From: Halichondria panicea
Taxonomy: Eukaryota > Porifera > Demospongiae > Suberitida > Halichondriidae
Assembly (NCBI RefSeq): GCF_963675165.1
Contig: NC_087393.1
Span: forward strand, 2,237,502 to 2,301,501
DNA length: 64,000 nt
Direction: 5' to 3'
Every line of letters starts with the position of its first letter. Position 1 is the stretch's first letter. The notes beneath the pieces are model-generated. The model was not told the origin of the DNA. It worked only from the letters and a program-made list of their open reading frames with translations, and did no database searches. A program made the translations under genes and the position numbers. Below are positions 47,307 through 59,588 of this stretch, piece by piece.

Positions 47307-49665
47307 TGTTGAGGAGCTTTATCCAGTTTTTCCACCAATGCAGTTGCACTGACTATAATATTATACACTAATTTCAAATACACATGCAGGCTTTATTAAA
47401 CAGGGCTATGCAAGAGCAATTCATACCAATCATGTGGACATCCTGGATATTTGTTAGCAAACACAAAAGAGGAATTTGTAACAACATGGATACAGTGGCA
47501 TGCTGTTAGTGGTATCCGATAACTCTGAAAATGTCCCTTACACAAATATGGCCTTCGGAATCCACAGATTGCTATTTAGATTATGAAACTAGATTTAAAT
47601 TTGAACACTTATAAAACAGTCCACATCTAATTGGCTCTATACACAGTTTCATGTTTTATAAATCTAGATGTGAGCACTGCAGTGACCACACATGCATGCA
47701 CATTCTCAGAACGTAATAATTATACTAGATCTAGATGTCTATACCTCTGCTCACAACTGCCATTATAATTTTACACATGCAAGTACATGTTATTTGTAAA
47801 GGACAAAGGTGTGGCTATAGATCAGGATCCAGATCTAGATCTCTGACATGTAGTAGTAGACCTATATAGATCTACATGCATGTGTCGGAGCTATAGTCTT
47901 GGGCATGAGCATTAGATAATCTGCATGTGCATAGTTTCACTCTTCAGTTCTAGTGACCTGTTTTTAAAGGCATTTTGTAATGACAGGTCAATTATCGCTT
48001 AAGTCAAGTTCTCTTGGCCCCAAGGCTTGGCAAATTGCCGTGAAGGGATGGCTTGGGCCAAGCCATCCCTTCACAACAATTTGAGTGACGTCGTGAAGCG
48101 TATAAAGCAATGATCACATCTAGATGTATATACATTGCTGATTCTCTATATAATAGAAGAAGAAGATGCATGTGGAAAAATTGTGTGGATTTTATTTTAT
48201 AACCTCCAAGAAAAACTCCTAAAGGATATATACACACCTCTTGCTTCGAATTCTCTGTACAGCTTGCATAGGACTGGAACCTTGTGAAGACCTGGGTTGA
48301 ACTGCATGGCAACTAGCTCTGTATAGAATGGTTATACATGCATGAGCCTTTATGTCCTAATGCTCGATGGCTGCATGAGGATTAACACTATAACCATCTA
48401 ACCTCATTCACCAAGACATTGCCCTTTTTTGATAGCAACAGCTTTGAAAACTGAGTGAGAATGATAATGGCAGCCTGGAAAGCCTTCAACAAAGAGCGGA
48501 TCTATTGTTAAAAGGTATACCTGACTCCTTTTAGGCAGATATTTGAAGGTATAGGTCTATGTTAACTGAAATTCCCTAGATCTCTAGAAACAGCCACACC
48601 TTTGGGACACCAAAGGTGCGGCTGATTCATGAGACTAGATTGCATGCACTCCATCAATGAGCAGACACAGAAAAGCAACCATTATTCTCGAATTACCCGA
48701 GAAATAGTGAAGAATATGGCTTTGGGGCTCACTACAACCAACAGATAGAAGTAAGTCAGTTTTTCCTAACATTGAACACAAACACCAGGGCAAATTCATT
48801 GCCAAGTGCTTTTTAGGTCTGCAGACATCTCGATTTAGCTTACTCAACGAGAACTCATTAGATCTGAGTCGACAATCATTGAAAAAAGAAGAAGAGAAAA
48901 TGATAGTCTTGAGAGTATTCAATCTTCTCAGGAAACTCCCACACCCAGGAGCGTGCTCCATTGCATGTTTTACCCTCAAACGAGCCAAGGAACATTTCCA
49001 AAAGGCAACTAGCTCTTTCTCACACCCGTGTTAGAGCTTTCACGACTAGCTGATGCCACTTCACAGCACTTATCACGAACAATCTCACAGCAACTGCTCT
49101 CACTAATTCTTATGTGTGAGTTAATAGTCCATACAATGATGATAATCATGAAAACAACTTTCACCGCAAGCTAAGATACTCGATTTTTTATATTATTGTG
49201 GTCCGTATATACATGGATCAGATTATTGTTTTAGTGAGTACAATATGGCCGTAATCTTGTAACTGTAATAGTGATGATTATACGATTCAGTAATGCCCTT
49301 GCAAATATAAACTTATACCCAAAGTAGAATTTGAGTATAAATCCCTTAATGTATAACGTGCCCCCAAATATTGCTGGTGATTTTGTATTGACTATTTATC
49401 CAACGGGGACAGAGGAAGGCATGTCAGAGCTTCTCTCAGTTGAGCTTGCCAGACTACAAGATGATCAATACTTCTATCCATGCTTATAGAAAGCCATTCT
49501 CTATGTCCATGCAAACAGCCACAGTCCACAATACAATACACTGGCCTGTGAAGATCGAGCAGATCCAAAAGTACGAAGACTGCAAGACAAAAGGATTATT
49601 AATTTTTCTCCAAATTGTGTGGACAAGGACACACAAACCTGAAACTTTCCTTCTCTCTTCATCCA
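47307..49665. other. Intergenic region 5' of gene A
   Basis: Head-to-head spacer between gene A and the STRA6-like gene. It contains AGATCTAGAT-rich sequence (47680-47880), a 26-bp-arm palindrome at 48031-48083 (GTGAAGGGATGGCTTGG and complement), and a stretch at 48600-49030 open in frames on both strands whose translation I do not recognise. Promoters are expected here, but no element could be assigned with confidence. Confidence 0.5.
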
Positions 49666-49674
49666 TATGGAGTC

Positions 49675-50758
49675 TAGCCTCGATCCCAGGCCGAGTTTTC
49701 GCTTTTATAACGGTTAGGCGAACAACTAGGCCTGATACTAGTTGTCTGCGCATGCGTCAGTCGTTTGTCAGATTCTGACAAATGGATATTCTCGTTCACT
49801 TTCGTGACATTTATATTCGTGTACTATCGTGTACTAGAAGTCAGTTCCCGTTTTATCATTATTGGAATGGCTCTTAGCTGAAGCTTCTCTCTTCTCTGAA
49901 GCTTAGAAAACATTATTCTGAAGACTGAACAACAAGGGAAGAGGTATAAAGCTTTGTCAAGCTTGTTAAGGTCAGATATTTTTGTGTGGGCCCTATGCTA
50001 TCAAGTCTTGTTCATGTTGTGGTATTAAAGATCTAGGTAGACTATAGTATCATCATTAATATGGTGGATCAAGTGAAGAGTGTGAGCTAGAGAACTTGGT
50101 GCTGCCATCATCAGCTCGTCGACAATGACACTATAACCTGTTTAATACGAGAAATTTAATATGTATAGATCTACACGTATTTTGAATGTCTACTTCTCTG
50201 TACAGGAGCAATGGCTACTATCCAGCTATCCCAACATTGTTTCTCTTTGCTATACTAACGGACGAGACTGGACAGTTTAAGGTAAGGGTTTAACCGTGTT
50301 TGGTTTCTTTAATATTGTCCTATACTTACAGGACTGGAGTATGACCTGCTCGTTCGAGCGTTGCTGGGTAGCTCAGAGGCATCAAGAGAATCTACGTTTT
50401 CTCAAGCAAAGTTTAACTGAGTTACGGCCTAGAATCAGAGAAGTCCAGCAGCCTGCTAAATCGTTGAAACGTAATTTGAAGACATTCAATCATCTTGAAG
50501 TTGCCCTGGGTCACTGTAATCGTGCTGCAGCACAACTGGCAACTCCCCAGGTCCTTGTGAAGCAGCTCCCTATGTGCATATTTTGTGTGTACTCACTCTG
50601 TGCATTTTCTGTGTACAAATTTCGATTATTGATTTATTAAATATTTTTGCCGACCACAAATACAATGAAAATTTGACGCATGCGCAGACAACTAGTACCA
50701 GGCCTAGTTGTTTGCCTAACCGTTATAAAAGCGAAAACTCGGCCTGGGATCGAGGCTA
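49675..50758. mobile_element. 1.08-kb MULE-like element with long TIRs and 9-bp TSD
   Basis: About 84 bp of terminal inverted repeat (left TAGCCTCGATCCCAGGCCGA... to GCGCATGCGTC at 49757; right complement ending 50758). TATGGAGTC flanks it on both sides (49666-49674 and 50759-50767), a perfect 9-bp duplication. Long TIRs with 9-bp duplication fit the Mutator-like superfamily. The interior has a 114-codon frame (50296-50640) without recognised transposase motifs, so it is probably non-autonomous. It sits in the spacer upstream of the first exon found for the STRA6-like gene. Confidence 0.85.
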
Positions 50759-51415
50759 TATGGAGTCTTGTAACTGAAGAGAGGCGTTCAAAAAACTGCA
50801 CCAAGTGTATCGAGATACGAGGCTTGCACTACAATTGACGATTGTTTCTAAAACTGGCATTGAAGAAGATTTTATCTTTTCGTCTGCATGTCAATACAGA
50901 AGACAATGGATCATAACACAATCAAACAATACGAGCACCTATCTTGTATTCATGATTCAAGCCGAAGTGCATGTATAAGTAGTCTATATAATTATAACTA
51001 GCCTAAGACTTGCATGCAGTCAATTTTGTGAAACCCTATAGTTGCATGGGTGTGTGCAAAGGTGTGGTGTGGTTAAAGTTATATGACTGTCAGTATACTG
51101 TATAGTGTCTAGACTTTACTAGATTAGTTGTCTAGAAATCATAGCCTGCAGCCAGTGGCCCTTTCTCGGCAACGTCATCAAGCAGATCATCTGAAGTGAT
51201 GGAGGCTGCTAAGTATTTAACTTTTGTATCTAGCCATGTTTTAATGAAATAATTAATGCATGGGGTGCCCTATTATAATTATTAGAACTGCCATGCAGTG
51301 AGTAGATCTACTAAGCAATCTAGATCTAGTAAATCTAGATCTATCATAGGTCTAATAATATATAAATATGCATCCGATTTACCCGTGTTACCTTATACCA
51401 TATATATAATATTAT

Positions 51416-51591
51416 ACCGTAGTTGATGTAATCACAGCGACACTCTATAATTATATGAAATAATAATAGCATCATAATTATTATTATTATGATGTTAATA
51501 TAGATAATTGTTTCTTGTACATAATATTATATACGTAGTCTCAAAAAATGTATGACGCTGTATAATTCCATCAACTACGGTGTAATTATGT
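51416..51591. mobile_element. 176-bp MITE with ACCGTAGTTGATG ends
   Basis: ACCGTAGTTGATG on the left and CATCAACTACGGT on the right, with further complementarity (ACAGCG / CGCTGT) inside. AT-rich core. Lies just 5' of the first recognised exon of the STRA6-like gene. Confidence 0.78.
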
Positions 51592-51658
51592 TTGCGAAAT
51601 CATCATGGCACTAGTCTATGGTACATGTTTCATGAATATTGTTCATCTCTCCTCACAG

Positions 51659-54600
51659 CTCTAGTGTCAATGTATGTACATCGAAGTATGGAACTGCCGA
51701 TAGTGCATTTCTTTGGGTCTGCGTTGTTCTTGGTGTAAGTATCAATCACACACACTCTATATGTTGCGCTCAGTGCCATGCATAAACATGCATAGCTACT
51801 TTAGTTATATCTGGTACCGTGTACCATTGCTAATCTATAGATCTAGTGCTACTATAAAAGGTTAACTGTGCGTTTACTTTTGGCCAATTAAACACACATG
51901 TATGCAGATGCTAGTAGTGATTGGGCTCAGCTTCACATACCAGAGAATCAACCTGTGTAAGCAACTGTGCTGGAGCTTACCTGGAATTGTACAGTGAGTA
52001 TTGTAATCTGAAGACACACAACTTTTGTGGTAGTCTAGTTCATCAGAATTTGTATGATCCTTGAAATAATGACTGTCAGCAGCGCAATAGCAATGGTATT
52101 TTTTTATAGCAATTTATGCTGTAAAGCAAAGGATCGATGCACAAACTAGCGTAAGCTAATAACACTTAAAATTATAATACTACATATCTGCGAGTCCTTT
52201 GTAAAACCGAAAACCACCGCCTACACTATGAAAAAATTGCCTATAATTATGTTGATAACAATTACCATGTGTAATACAGGCCAGTGAACCTGCTCACCCA
52301 CTCAGCTGATTACATCATCAACCTCGTACTCTTTGCTGCTCTATCTGGAGACATTGTTATAGTTCTGGTGACGCAGCATATGAAGTTACATACTGCCAAC
52401 CCTTATACAGCCATCTTTTATCAAACAGGTATAATCGGCACTGTACTCTTTGCTAAATACGCATTTATAGGCATAGTGTTGCTATCATTTGTAACCAAAG
52501 AGGATTTTCACTGATTTTAGACCACCCTGCTGTATTGTGCATGCTAATTTATAAACACCAGGCAGATTTATTCCCTAACTGAGGTTTCAGGACGTGGCGT
52601 GTTTAAGGCCTTAAACTATCATTGAATCACCGGAATTTAATCCAGACCAGGCGCTTATTCAGCCAGTATAATTATATTCGACTTAATACTGTACAAAAGT
52701 AGATATGAGTAGGTATCTTGTATTTCTTTATCTGAAATCAGTATAAAAAATTTGTCTTTGATAGTTTTGACGCCCGTATTCTCTGTCCTGGAAGTGTCGG
52801 TGAAGTACTTCCCCCTGTTCTCGTGTGTAGACGCTCCAATACCCCTCGTAGGACACATAGTTGGTCTGATCTACCTGCCATTCCTGTAAGTAATGACACT
52901 AATTGATATACCATATAAGGAAATTTGTTGTAGCCCACATTAATGTTGAATGGAACATTTGTGTGGGTGTTCCTTGCAATAAAAATGGAGCTGGCAATCT
53001 TTACTCCAATCAAAATCAACCGGTTCTCGTACCTGCAATACTATAATCATTATGCTTGGCCTCAGTAGATCAGAATATGACGCTCCAATTGTGTGAGCCC
53101 TGAGTGCTCTCGTAAGTTGACTTTAATTGATAGTGTTTACATTAGCTGCTTAATTAGCCTTTCAAAGTTGATACTGTGTGTACATGTGTAACCACTTCGA
53201 CGAAAGTAAACTAACTGGAACACTCAGGGCCATCCTACACTTTTAGTGTTGTATAAGGATCCCCACCTATCTGTATACAACCATGGATTCCTACACAGCG
53301 GCATGAACGCCTACGAGTCAGCTAGCAAGCGAACATCCAGCGGTGGCCATTGCCCATGCACCTTTCCCAGACAGATCTTGTATTATAGAGACATTCATAT
53401 TAGTATAACTATATATAACCTCTAATCTGGCTAAAGCCCATGCAACTCTCATCATACCATAGGCTCTGTCATATCATTGTGAGGGACCTTGACCTCTCTT
53501 GTGGCTTCATCAGCTATGATGTGATTGTAAGACTGCATGTGACTACATGTAGCTCAATACACTTGTGGAGATCAACTTTTGCCCACGCATGTTTCTACAA
53601 ATAAATACACCACAAATTCCACCCTGAGTGAGTGAGTACTCACTCTGTTCTAAAAAAGTTTGTTTGCTTCACTGTATTACATGCATTCCGGTAAAGCCTG
53701 CCTAGAGAACAATTTTTGTCGAGGTCAGCTTGCCCACGAAAATTACCCACTATACGCATGTAGCGGTATGTAGTGAATGATCCATCTATCCCTATTAAGA
53801 TTCCTGTAACTAACACTCAATGTTTGGTTTTGTCCCAATACATGATACAGACGGGCTTGTACGTAGGCATGAGACTGCCCATCTACCTTGTGCTCCTATG
53901 CATAGTCGTGTGGTACATTTATGCTGTTGTGCGTGACTGTGTCTTGTGTCGCAAGCTGGGCTTTGGCACAGCAGTGAGTTGATTGTTTCTTTTGGTATGC
54001 ATGTGCATGTAGTTTTTAATAAATTATGGTGTCAGTCATCTTAATTTCTTTGAATATTGTACTAGTACTATTTTCGCAAAACGATTCTGTATATATATGT
54101 ATGGTGTACACTTACTGATCGACTACTGGTAACAGATGGAGCAACTTAATGGGGTCCATCGAACGTACAACTATTACAAACAGTGTGTTACACATCTCTT
54201 CAAAAAGTAAGTTCACTTTTATCACCTAATCACATCGATCAATGTAATATACTTGTGAATTATGAGTATAAATGTGTTACATACTACATGCAGGAAGCTT
54301 CAGAATTCTAGATGTCTCTCTTCTTTCTGTCCATGCACTCTTTCACGTGAGCATTGTAACTTGATCAATATATATTATACTACGTAGCTACACATACAAA
54401 CAATGTTATGTATACATTTAGGTGTATGTGTTCCACTATTCACACTGTAGCTACATTATCCAAATCTTTGCACACTGTAGCTATCAATATAGCTTCAATT
54501 CATCAGTACGAATGTTACTTGATTTCTTCAGCTCGAAAGTTGCCTCTCAGATTTTCTGCAGCAGTGACTGTCTCAACATTAATTCTCTATCAGGTATCGA

Positions 54601-57600
54601 TCAATTGTATTTGTAGAGAATTCCATTCCATGCTTCTACATGTGAGGGACCGAAGATTTAGAGTACTTAGATAGTTAGAGAATGTTTACAATAACGAAGC
54701 ACAAATCAGGATCTCAAATCCAAAAGGCTGCAGCTGAAAATATGTTAATACCTAAGCCAATCAAAATGACGTAAGTTCCTATAGAAGAGATAACACACAG
54801 GAAAAGAATTTATACAGTGTACTAAATGAAAAACGAGCCTAGCTGGTGACGAGAGTTTCATAACATCCTATTAAATAATTATAATGTCTAACCCCAAAAG
54901 ATGGACAACGACCAACTGAAACCGGTGACAAGTACAATTCGATGAAGTATAAGTTAACTGTCTATGACATGAAGAATCTAATAAAGGAAGTAAAGGAAGT
55001 AATATATAGAGCCACAAGCCTATAGTTAGCCACAATTATAGTAAATAGTGTTCCAGTGTGCCCTCACAGCTTCTATTTTGTTATAAGTGCTGACATAATA
55101 ATAATTATTATCCTTAAAAATAATAATCAAATCAGATTATGCATGCCATGTTGGTTCGCGGGCCATACCTTCAACGTATATAGCCCGTGAGACTAGCAAC
55201 TAGTTACATGTCAGTGGCGGATCCAGGAATGTTGAGAGGGAGGTTCCAAAACAGTTAAAGTCATCACTTTTCCTAAGCAATGAGCATGCGCATTAGAGAG
55301 CCTGCCCACATATCAATTATGAAATCAGCCTAGTATTAAACTACAGATCACGATCATTCAAGCTGAGTTGCTAGCTTAGTAAGTTGATCTCCAGTGTGTT
55401 CTTGTGTGAAAGGGGGGTTCCATGGAGTCCATGGAACCTGTCTGGATCCGCCACTGCATGTCATACGTGTGCAAAGCATGTACGTATTGTATGTATGCTG
55501 CACCAGGACTTTTAAGAATTCCATGATTGTGTTCTTGCAGATTTGTTTCTTTCTGAGTGGCATTTTGTTCTATTATCTCTCAATGCTGGAACGATTCCTG
55601 GAGGGAAACAAATCAAACATTATGCAGTGGTTCAAAAATAATAGTTTTCCTGATGGTTTTTATCCAATCGTGGAGGTCACACAGTCCCTGTTGGGTACGT
55701 GCATAATTATAATAATTATAATTATGCTATTCAGTTTCACTTTTAGTATCACATTGGCATGAGTGCCACATACATTAACATAATTATTATTATTGACATG
55801 CATTTAATTATTATGTGAGCTTTTTAGATTATAGTTAAGACTAGATACGGTTGAACAAGCTCGACCATTGAGATTCTTAACTATCCAGGGAGTATCCTTG
55901 AAGTAAAATGGATAATCGTATTAGTCACATCTGATATCTGCCTGCTCAACAATTAACTGTAGTAGGCTTTTTGATATGTGATCGTTACTTACTAATTATG
56001 AATTTTGAGTGCTTGGATCTATATGTATAGCATTTTTATACCCACGAATTTAATGTTGCATGCTGCAAAAGGCTGCTTTCTGTAAAAAAATTAAATCGAC
56101 AAAAACCTTTCTAGCGGTATTTCCGTGAAAATGTATACCCTCGAAATATACCCTCGAAATATACCCTATATAAATACGGTATTGCAGTAGACTTTCGTTA
56201 ATCCCGTCACCTTTGGAACAGTGCAGTTTGGCCGCAATAGCGAGGCGCGTGGCTGCATATCAGAAAATAGCCTCGAATCCCAACGAATAATTTTGTGGTT
56301 CTGTTTTAAGGAAAATGAATCACTATAAGTTAGTGTAATCCAATTTTCATCTGCCAAACCACAAAAACGTTATGTCCGGCTGTTATAAACTCATTAAAAA
56401 CTTAGTTTTGGGGCAGCTGGAACTACAGAATAGCGAGTGGCAACATTTCAGGGTGAGTTTTGTGCAGTAATGATCAAGCTATTATTATATCACACTTACG
56501 TCACCACTAATTGATCTCATTGGTCACTGTACGATACATAGAAAGAAAAAAAACAGCCCCAGGCATGCACAATTTTCAAGGTGTTTTTCATTTAGAGCCA
56601 GCTTGACAGTACTACAGAAGCTACTCTCCAACAAGATGGCTAAGCCTCCATGGATCCATGGGCGTGGTTTGGATACATTTTATCCAAGAAGAGCTTGCAA
56701 CTCCAGTAAGGGACGTCAAATGCACAATGCTTGGACCATGGAGAAGCTCCTGAGCATCTGTAGAGGTCAACTTGTTTGCTCATGCAACTAGCTCTTTAAC
56801 GGCAGCAAAATCTGCTCTTTTTGCAGTTTGCATCGTGAATTAATTTTTGCTAGGGGAGGTCCCTATTATAGTGCTGCGGTCACGTGGTATAAGTCAGGTA
56901 TACCACACCTACTCGGAGGATATGCACTCACGTATATCCTCTGCTACCATGGTTACATAGCCCTCGGCATAGCAATCTGTGCCAAACGAAACGACGGTAT
57001 TTCGAGATAATCAATTTAATATGTACTCACTCACAATTAACTTATGTGTGTGCACTTGATGAAATTTCCTTGACAGTTGTGCTCCCTGTGTCTCCTGTGG
57101 TTTCCTTGGTGATTTGTTTTCTGCTGATAATTCATATGGTCGTCTCCGTCTAGTATGTTTTCTACTCTATTTATTACTAAATGCACATGCATGCATGGTC
57201 ACAATCATGCAGTAAGAGTCTCCGAGCTTCAGCAAGGGGTAACACCGTGGTATCAAAGGGATTTTCCTCATTTCGATTGGTCAGTTTTTGGAATTCATAT
57301 TTACTGACTAACTTAGTTGTTCATTTCAGGCTGCTTCTCTAAGATACGCTGGCTATCAAATTGCTTTTTGCCTCGCTGCATTTGTGTCGTACACTCTTGT
57401 CTTGTGGATCCTGGGTCTGATTGCAATCTTTTTATTTTTTGGCTTCAAGTACATGGCAGATTATGCTTTCCACGCCTTAGCCTCAATCCTGTAAGTGGAT
57501 TGGAACTGATATTAGAGTGTATACAATGTTTTTTTGTCATTAGGATTCCACTCGCCTGGATTGGATTTGTTCTTGCTGCTCAAGTCATTGCTTGCAAGAC

Positions 57601-59330
57601 AATGTTTTTGAAGCGTGGTGGAGGACGGTTCATTATCATTTCCAACCAGTGAGTATAATTATAGTCACACAGGTACAGGTAGCACCCCTATAATATATAC
57701 AGTTGCCGTTTTGAATTCGAGTTTAGTGGACTTTTTCTAGTGTTGTGTGCATGGCTCACACATAATAATAATCAAAGTGTGGTGTGTCCTTTTCCAGGTA
57801 CGTATATATATATAGGAGTACAATTCAACAATATTTTATCATGCAGGAAAATATTTCAATGGTTTATGTTCGTCCTGTTCATCTACAACACTATCATTGG
57901 ACTGGCCGCAGCCTTGTTTCGTGTTCTCATCTCCGCCACAATGGGATTGTTGCTGATGTTAAGGCTGGATAGAGTCATCCTTATGAAGGGGTTCGAGCCC
58001 TTTGACATAGGTACAACATACATACATGCTATATTGCTTGGCTCGCAAATGTTGGGTTAATCCCATGCAATTGCAAGTAGTACCTACGAAATAGAACAAT
58101 GTAGGTAAGAGAAGTCGGCAAAATAATATTGCGTCGGAAAAGGTCTGCTTATGGGAAAGAAACATACATTGAGATTTCGGAATCCTGTTGACTTGTAGTT
58201 TTTAGTGGCCAGGCCATGACTACGTACCCACTTCTTTTCATAGGGCACAATACTTACATTGGCTTTCTCCATGTGGACCTTGCATACAACAACGCCGTGG
58301 TGCATGTTTTTGTCCGCCTCATGGCAGATCTGACCACTGGCACTACGTCTAGACGATCTCCGTTTATTCCCACACCCCCTGAAGTAACTTACGATAGGGA
58401 TCTTGCGTATGGCGTACAAGGTAGGTGATTTCTGTCAGTATATAAGTTGGGATTAATGTAAAGCTGTTATATAGAAAACAGCACTCTTTCTCGTGAGTTG
58501 AAAAAAAGAAAGACGTATGGTGTGTTCGAAACTCAAGGTGTATTTCTACGCTGTGTGTTTTTAGAAATTCGTCTGCTGTATAATACTAAAAATCAACGGT
58601 ATTTTATATATGCCATCCAAGGTGCCCTATAGGTGGTTGTAATATACTTAGTCCATTAATTTGTTTGTTTGTTGATCTATCTGTCTGTCGGTCTGTGCAC
58701 CAAGCTCTTTTGGCACACTACGGTGCTTCATCATTTTCGAGCACGTTGTGAAGTTTCACTCATACATATAGATCTATCATATTTGGAATTCTACTTGAAG
58801 CTTCACATTGTGTTTTTAGAACTTGCAATGAGAGGAGAGAATTGTTCCTCAATATTGGTTAAAACATATATACATGCCAAAATCAACCACTTACTTAATT
58901 ATCTTAATAAAACCCAAATACCTAGAATGTTTTGCGAGCATCAAACATATGCGAACTTTAATCAATTCGCATAAATAAATCACAAAACCTTAATTAGTAC
59001 TGCACATCGTCCTTGCCAGAACGCAATATATAGATCGCAAAGGGACAATTTTCGCAATGGTTTTTCACCCGCAAAATACTCTATAGTAATATACGGTACG
59101 CAATTCGCTCACGCTCGTATATAAAGTTTGCCAGTGGCTGCCATATACATGTACAAGTATGCTTTTCTCCTGTTTCTATAGATACATCTGAGAGGCCATC
59201 TAAAGTCAGATCTCATAGAATCAGGAATCGCTGGCTGGTGGCTTACACACTCTTGCGTAATCCAAGCCTACAACCTCTCACAGCCAGTCAGCTGCAAGAC
59301 AAAGACAAAGACAAAGACACTGCACAGTAA
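51659..59330 (+). CDS. STRA6-like multi-pass membrane receptor, 19 exons, first exon missing
   Basis: Exons: 51659-51734, 51908-51993, 52280-52428, 52765-52885, 53463-53526, 53851-53973, 54136-54206, 54294-54346, 54532-54593, 55541-55694, 56610-56705, 56898-56996, 57077-57152, 57213-57279, 57330-57490, 57544-57648, 57847-58010, 58244-58420, 59182-59330; stop TAA at 59328. The phases join into about 683 residues, close to vertebrate STRA6 (about 670). Several hydrophobic helices are visible (for example LWVCVVLGMLVVIGLSF, IAFCLAAFVSYTLVLWILGL). The C-terminal RNRWLVAYTLLRNPSLQ closely follows the STRA6 family signature. In vertebrates STRA6 moves retinol from RBP4 across the plasma membrane; the ligand here is unknown. 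Exon 1 begins mid-codon, so a short 5' coding exon is missing. Exons 56610-56705 and 53463-53526 are the least certain. Ends with a KD repeat (DKDKDKD). Confidence 0.87.
53091..53240. mobile_element. Short inverted-repeat element in a STRA6-like intron
   Basis: GAGCCCTGAGTGCTCTCG on the left faces GGAACACTCAGGGCCATCC on the right. The ends resemble those of the minisatellite-armed element at 21442. Lies between exons 4 and 5. Confidence 0.5.
55212..55456. mobile_element. 245-bp MITE with CATGT target duplication
   Basis: Ends CAGTGGCGGATCCAG and CTGGATCCGCCACTG are perfect complements, flanked by CATGT on both sides. Same end type as 8611-9443 and 33053-33665. In the STRA6-like intron before exon 55541. 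Confidence 0.88.
56036..56470. repeat. Two adjacent intronic repeats (TATAGCGGG MITE remnant; GTTAATCC family)
   Basis: 56036-56182 matches the interior and right end of the 11968 MITE (CCTCGAAATATACCC, duplicated). 56186-56470 matches 14415-14765 (CGTTAATCCCGTCACC, GGGTGAGTTTTGTGCAGTA). Both lie in the intron 55695-56609. Confidence 0.6.
58925..59096. mobile_element. MITE-like element, relative of 12423-12632
   Basis: Left AGAATGTTTTGCGAGCATCA and right CCCGCAAAATACTCT. The interior TCCTTGCCAGAACGCAATA is shared with the paralogue B copy. In the last intron of the STRA6-like gene. Confidence 0.68.
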
Positions 59331-59565
59331 TAAACACTCTATTTTGTATCGTTCTGCGTAGCTATGTATATAGTCTAAGGTTCTAGCTATAGCATCTTCA
59401 CAATACAACATTCTTACTTGCACTACAGGTGCTATTAAAGTAATAGTGTAGTATGGTTAAGAGTGCAATATGAGATTAATAGCACGAGTAACAAGCAATG
59501 GCACAAGGCGAAGCCTATAGTGCTATTATTTTACGTACCTTGCCAGTGCTTGTGGTGAGTACTCT

Positions 59566-59588
59566 TGTTGCAAATAAAATAAAGATAT
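59566..59588 (+). terminator. Possible polyadenylation signal of the STRA6-like gene
   Basis: Two overlapping AATAAA hexamers (AAATAAAATAAAG) about 240 bp after the stop codon, with no better candidate closer. Assignment is by position only. Confidence 0.4.

Noticed and set aside
48031-48083. Perfect-looking hairpin as a transcription terminator
   Set aside because: Intrinsic terminators are not expected in a metazoan nuclear genome, and no gene ends there; kept only as a palindrome in the intergenic description.
48635-48988. 117-codon minus-strand frame in the intergenic region
   Set aside because: No recognised domain, the opposite strand is also open, and no splice or start context stands out; left unannotated as a gene.
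50296-50640. 114-codon frame inside the MULE-like element
   Set aside because: No transposase motif recognised, and too short to be an autonomous enzyme; probably filler within a non-autonomous element.
55394-55762. 122-codon plus-strand frame extending past both ends of a STRA6-like exon
   Set aside because: Only 55541-55694 has STRA6-like sequence with a good acceptor and a GTACGT donor; the extensions are MITE and AT-rich intron sequence.
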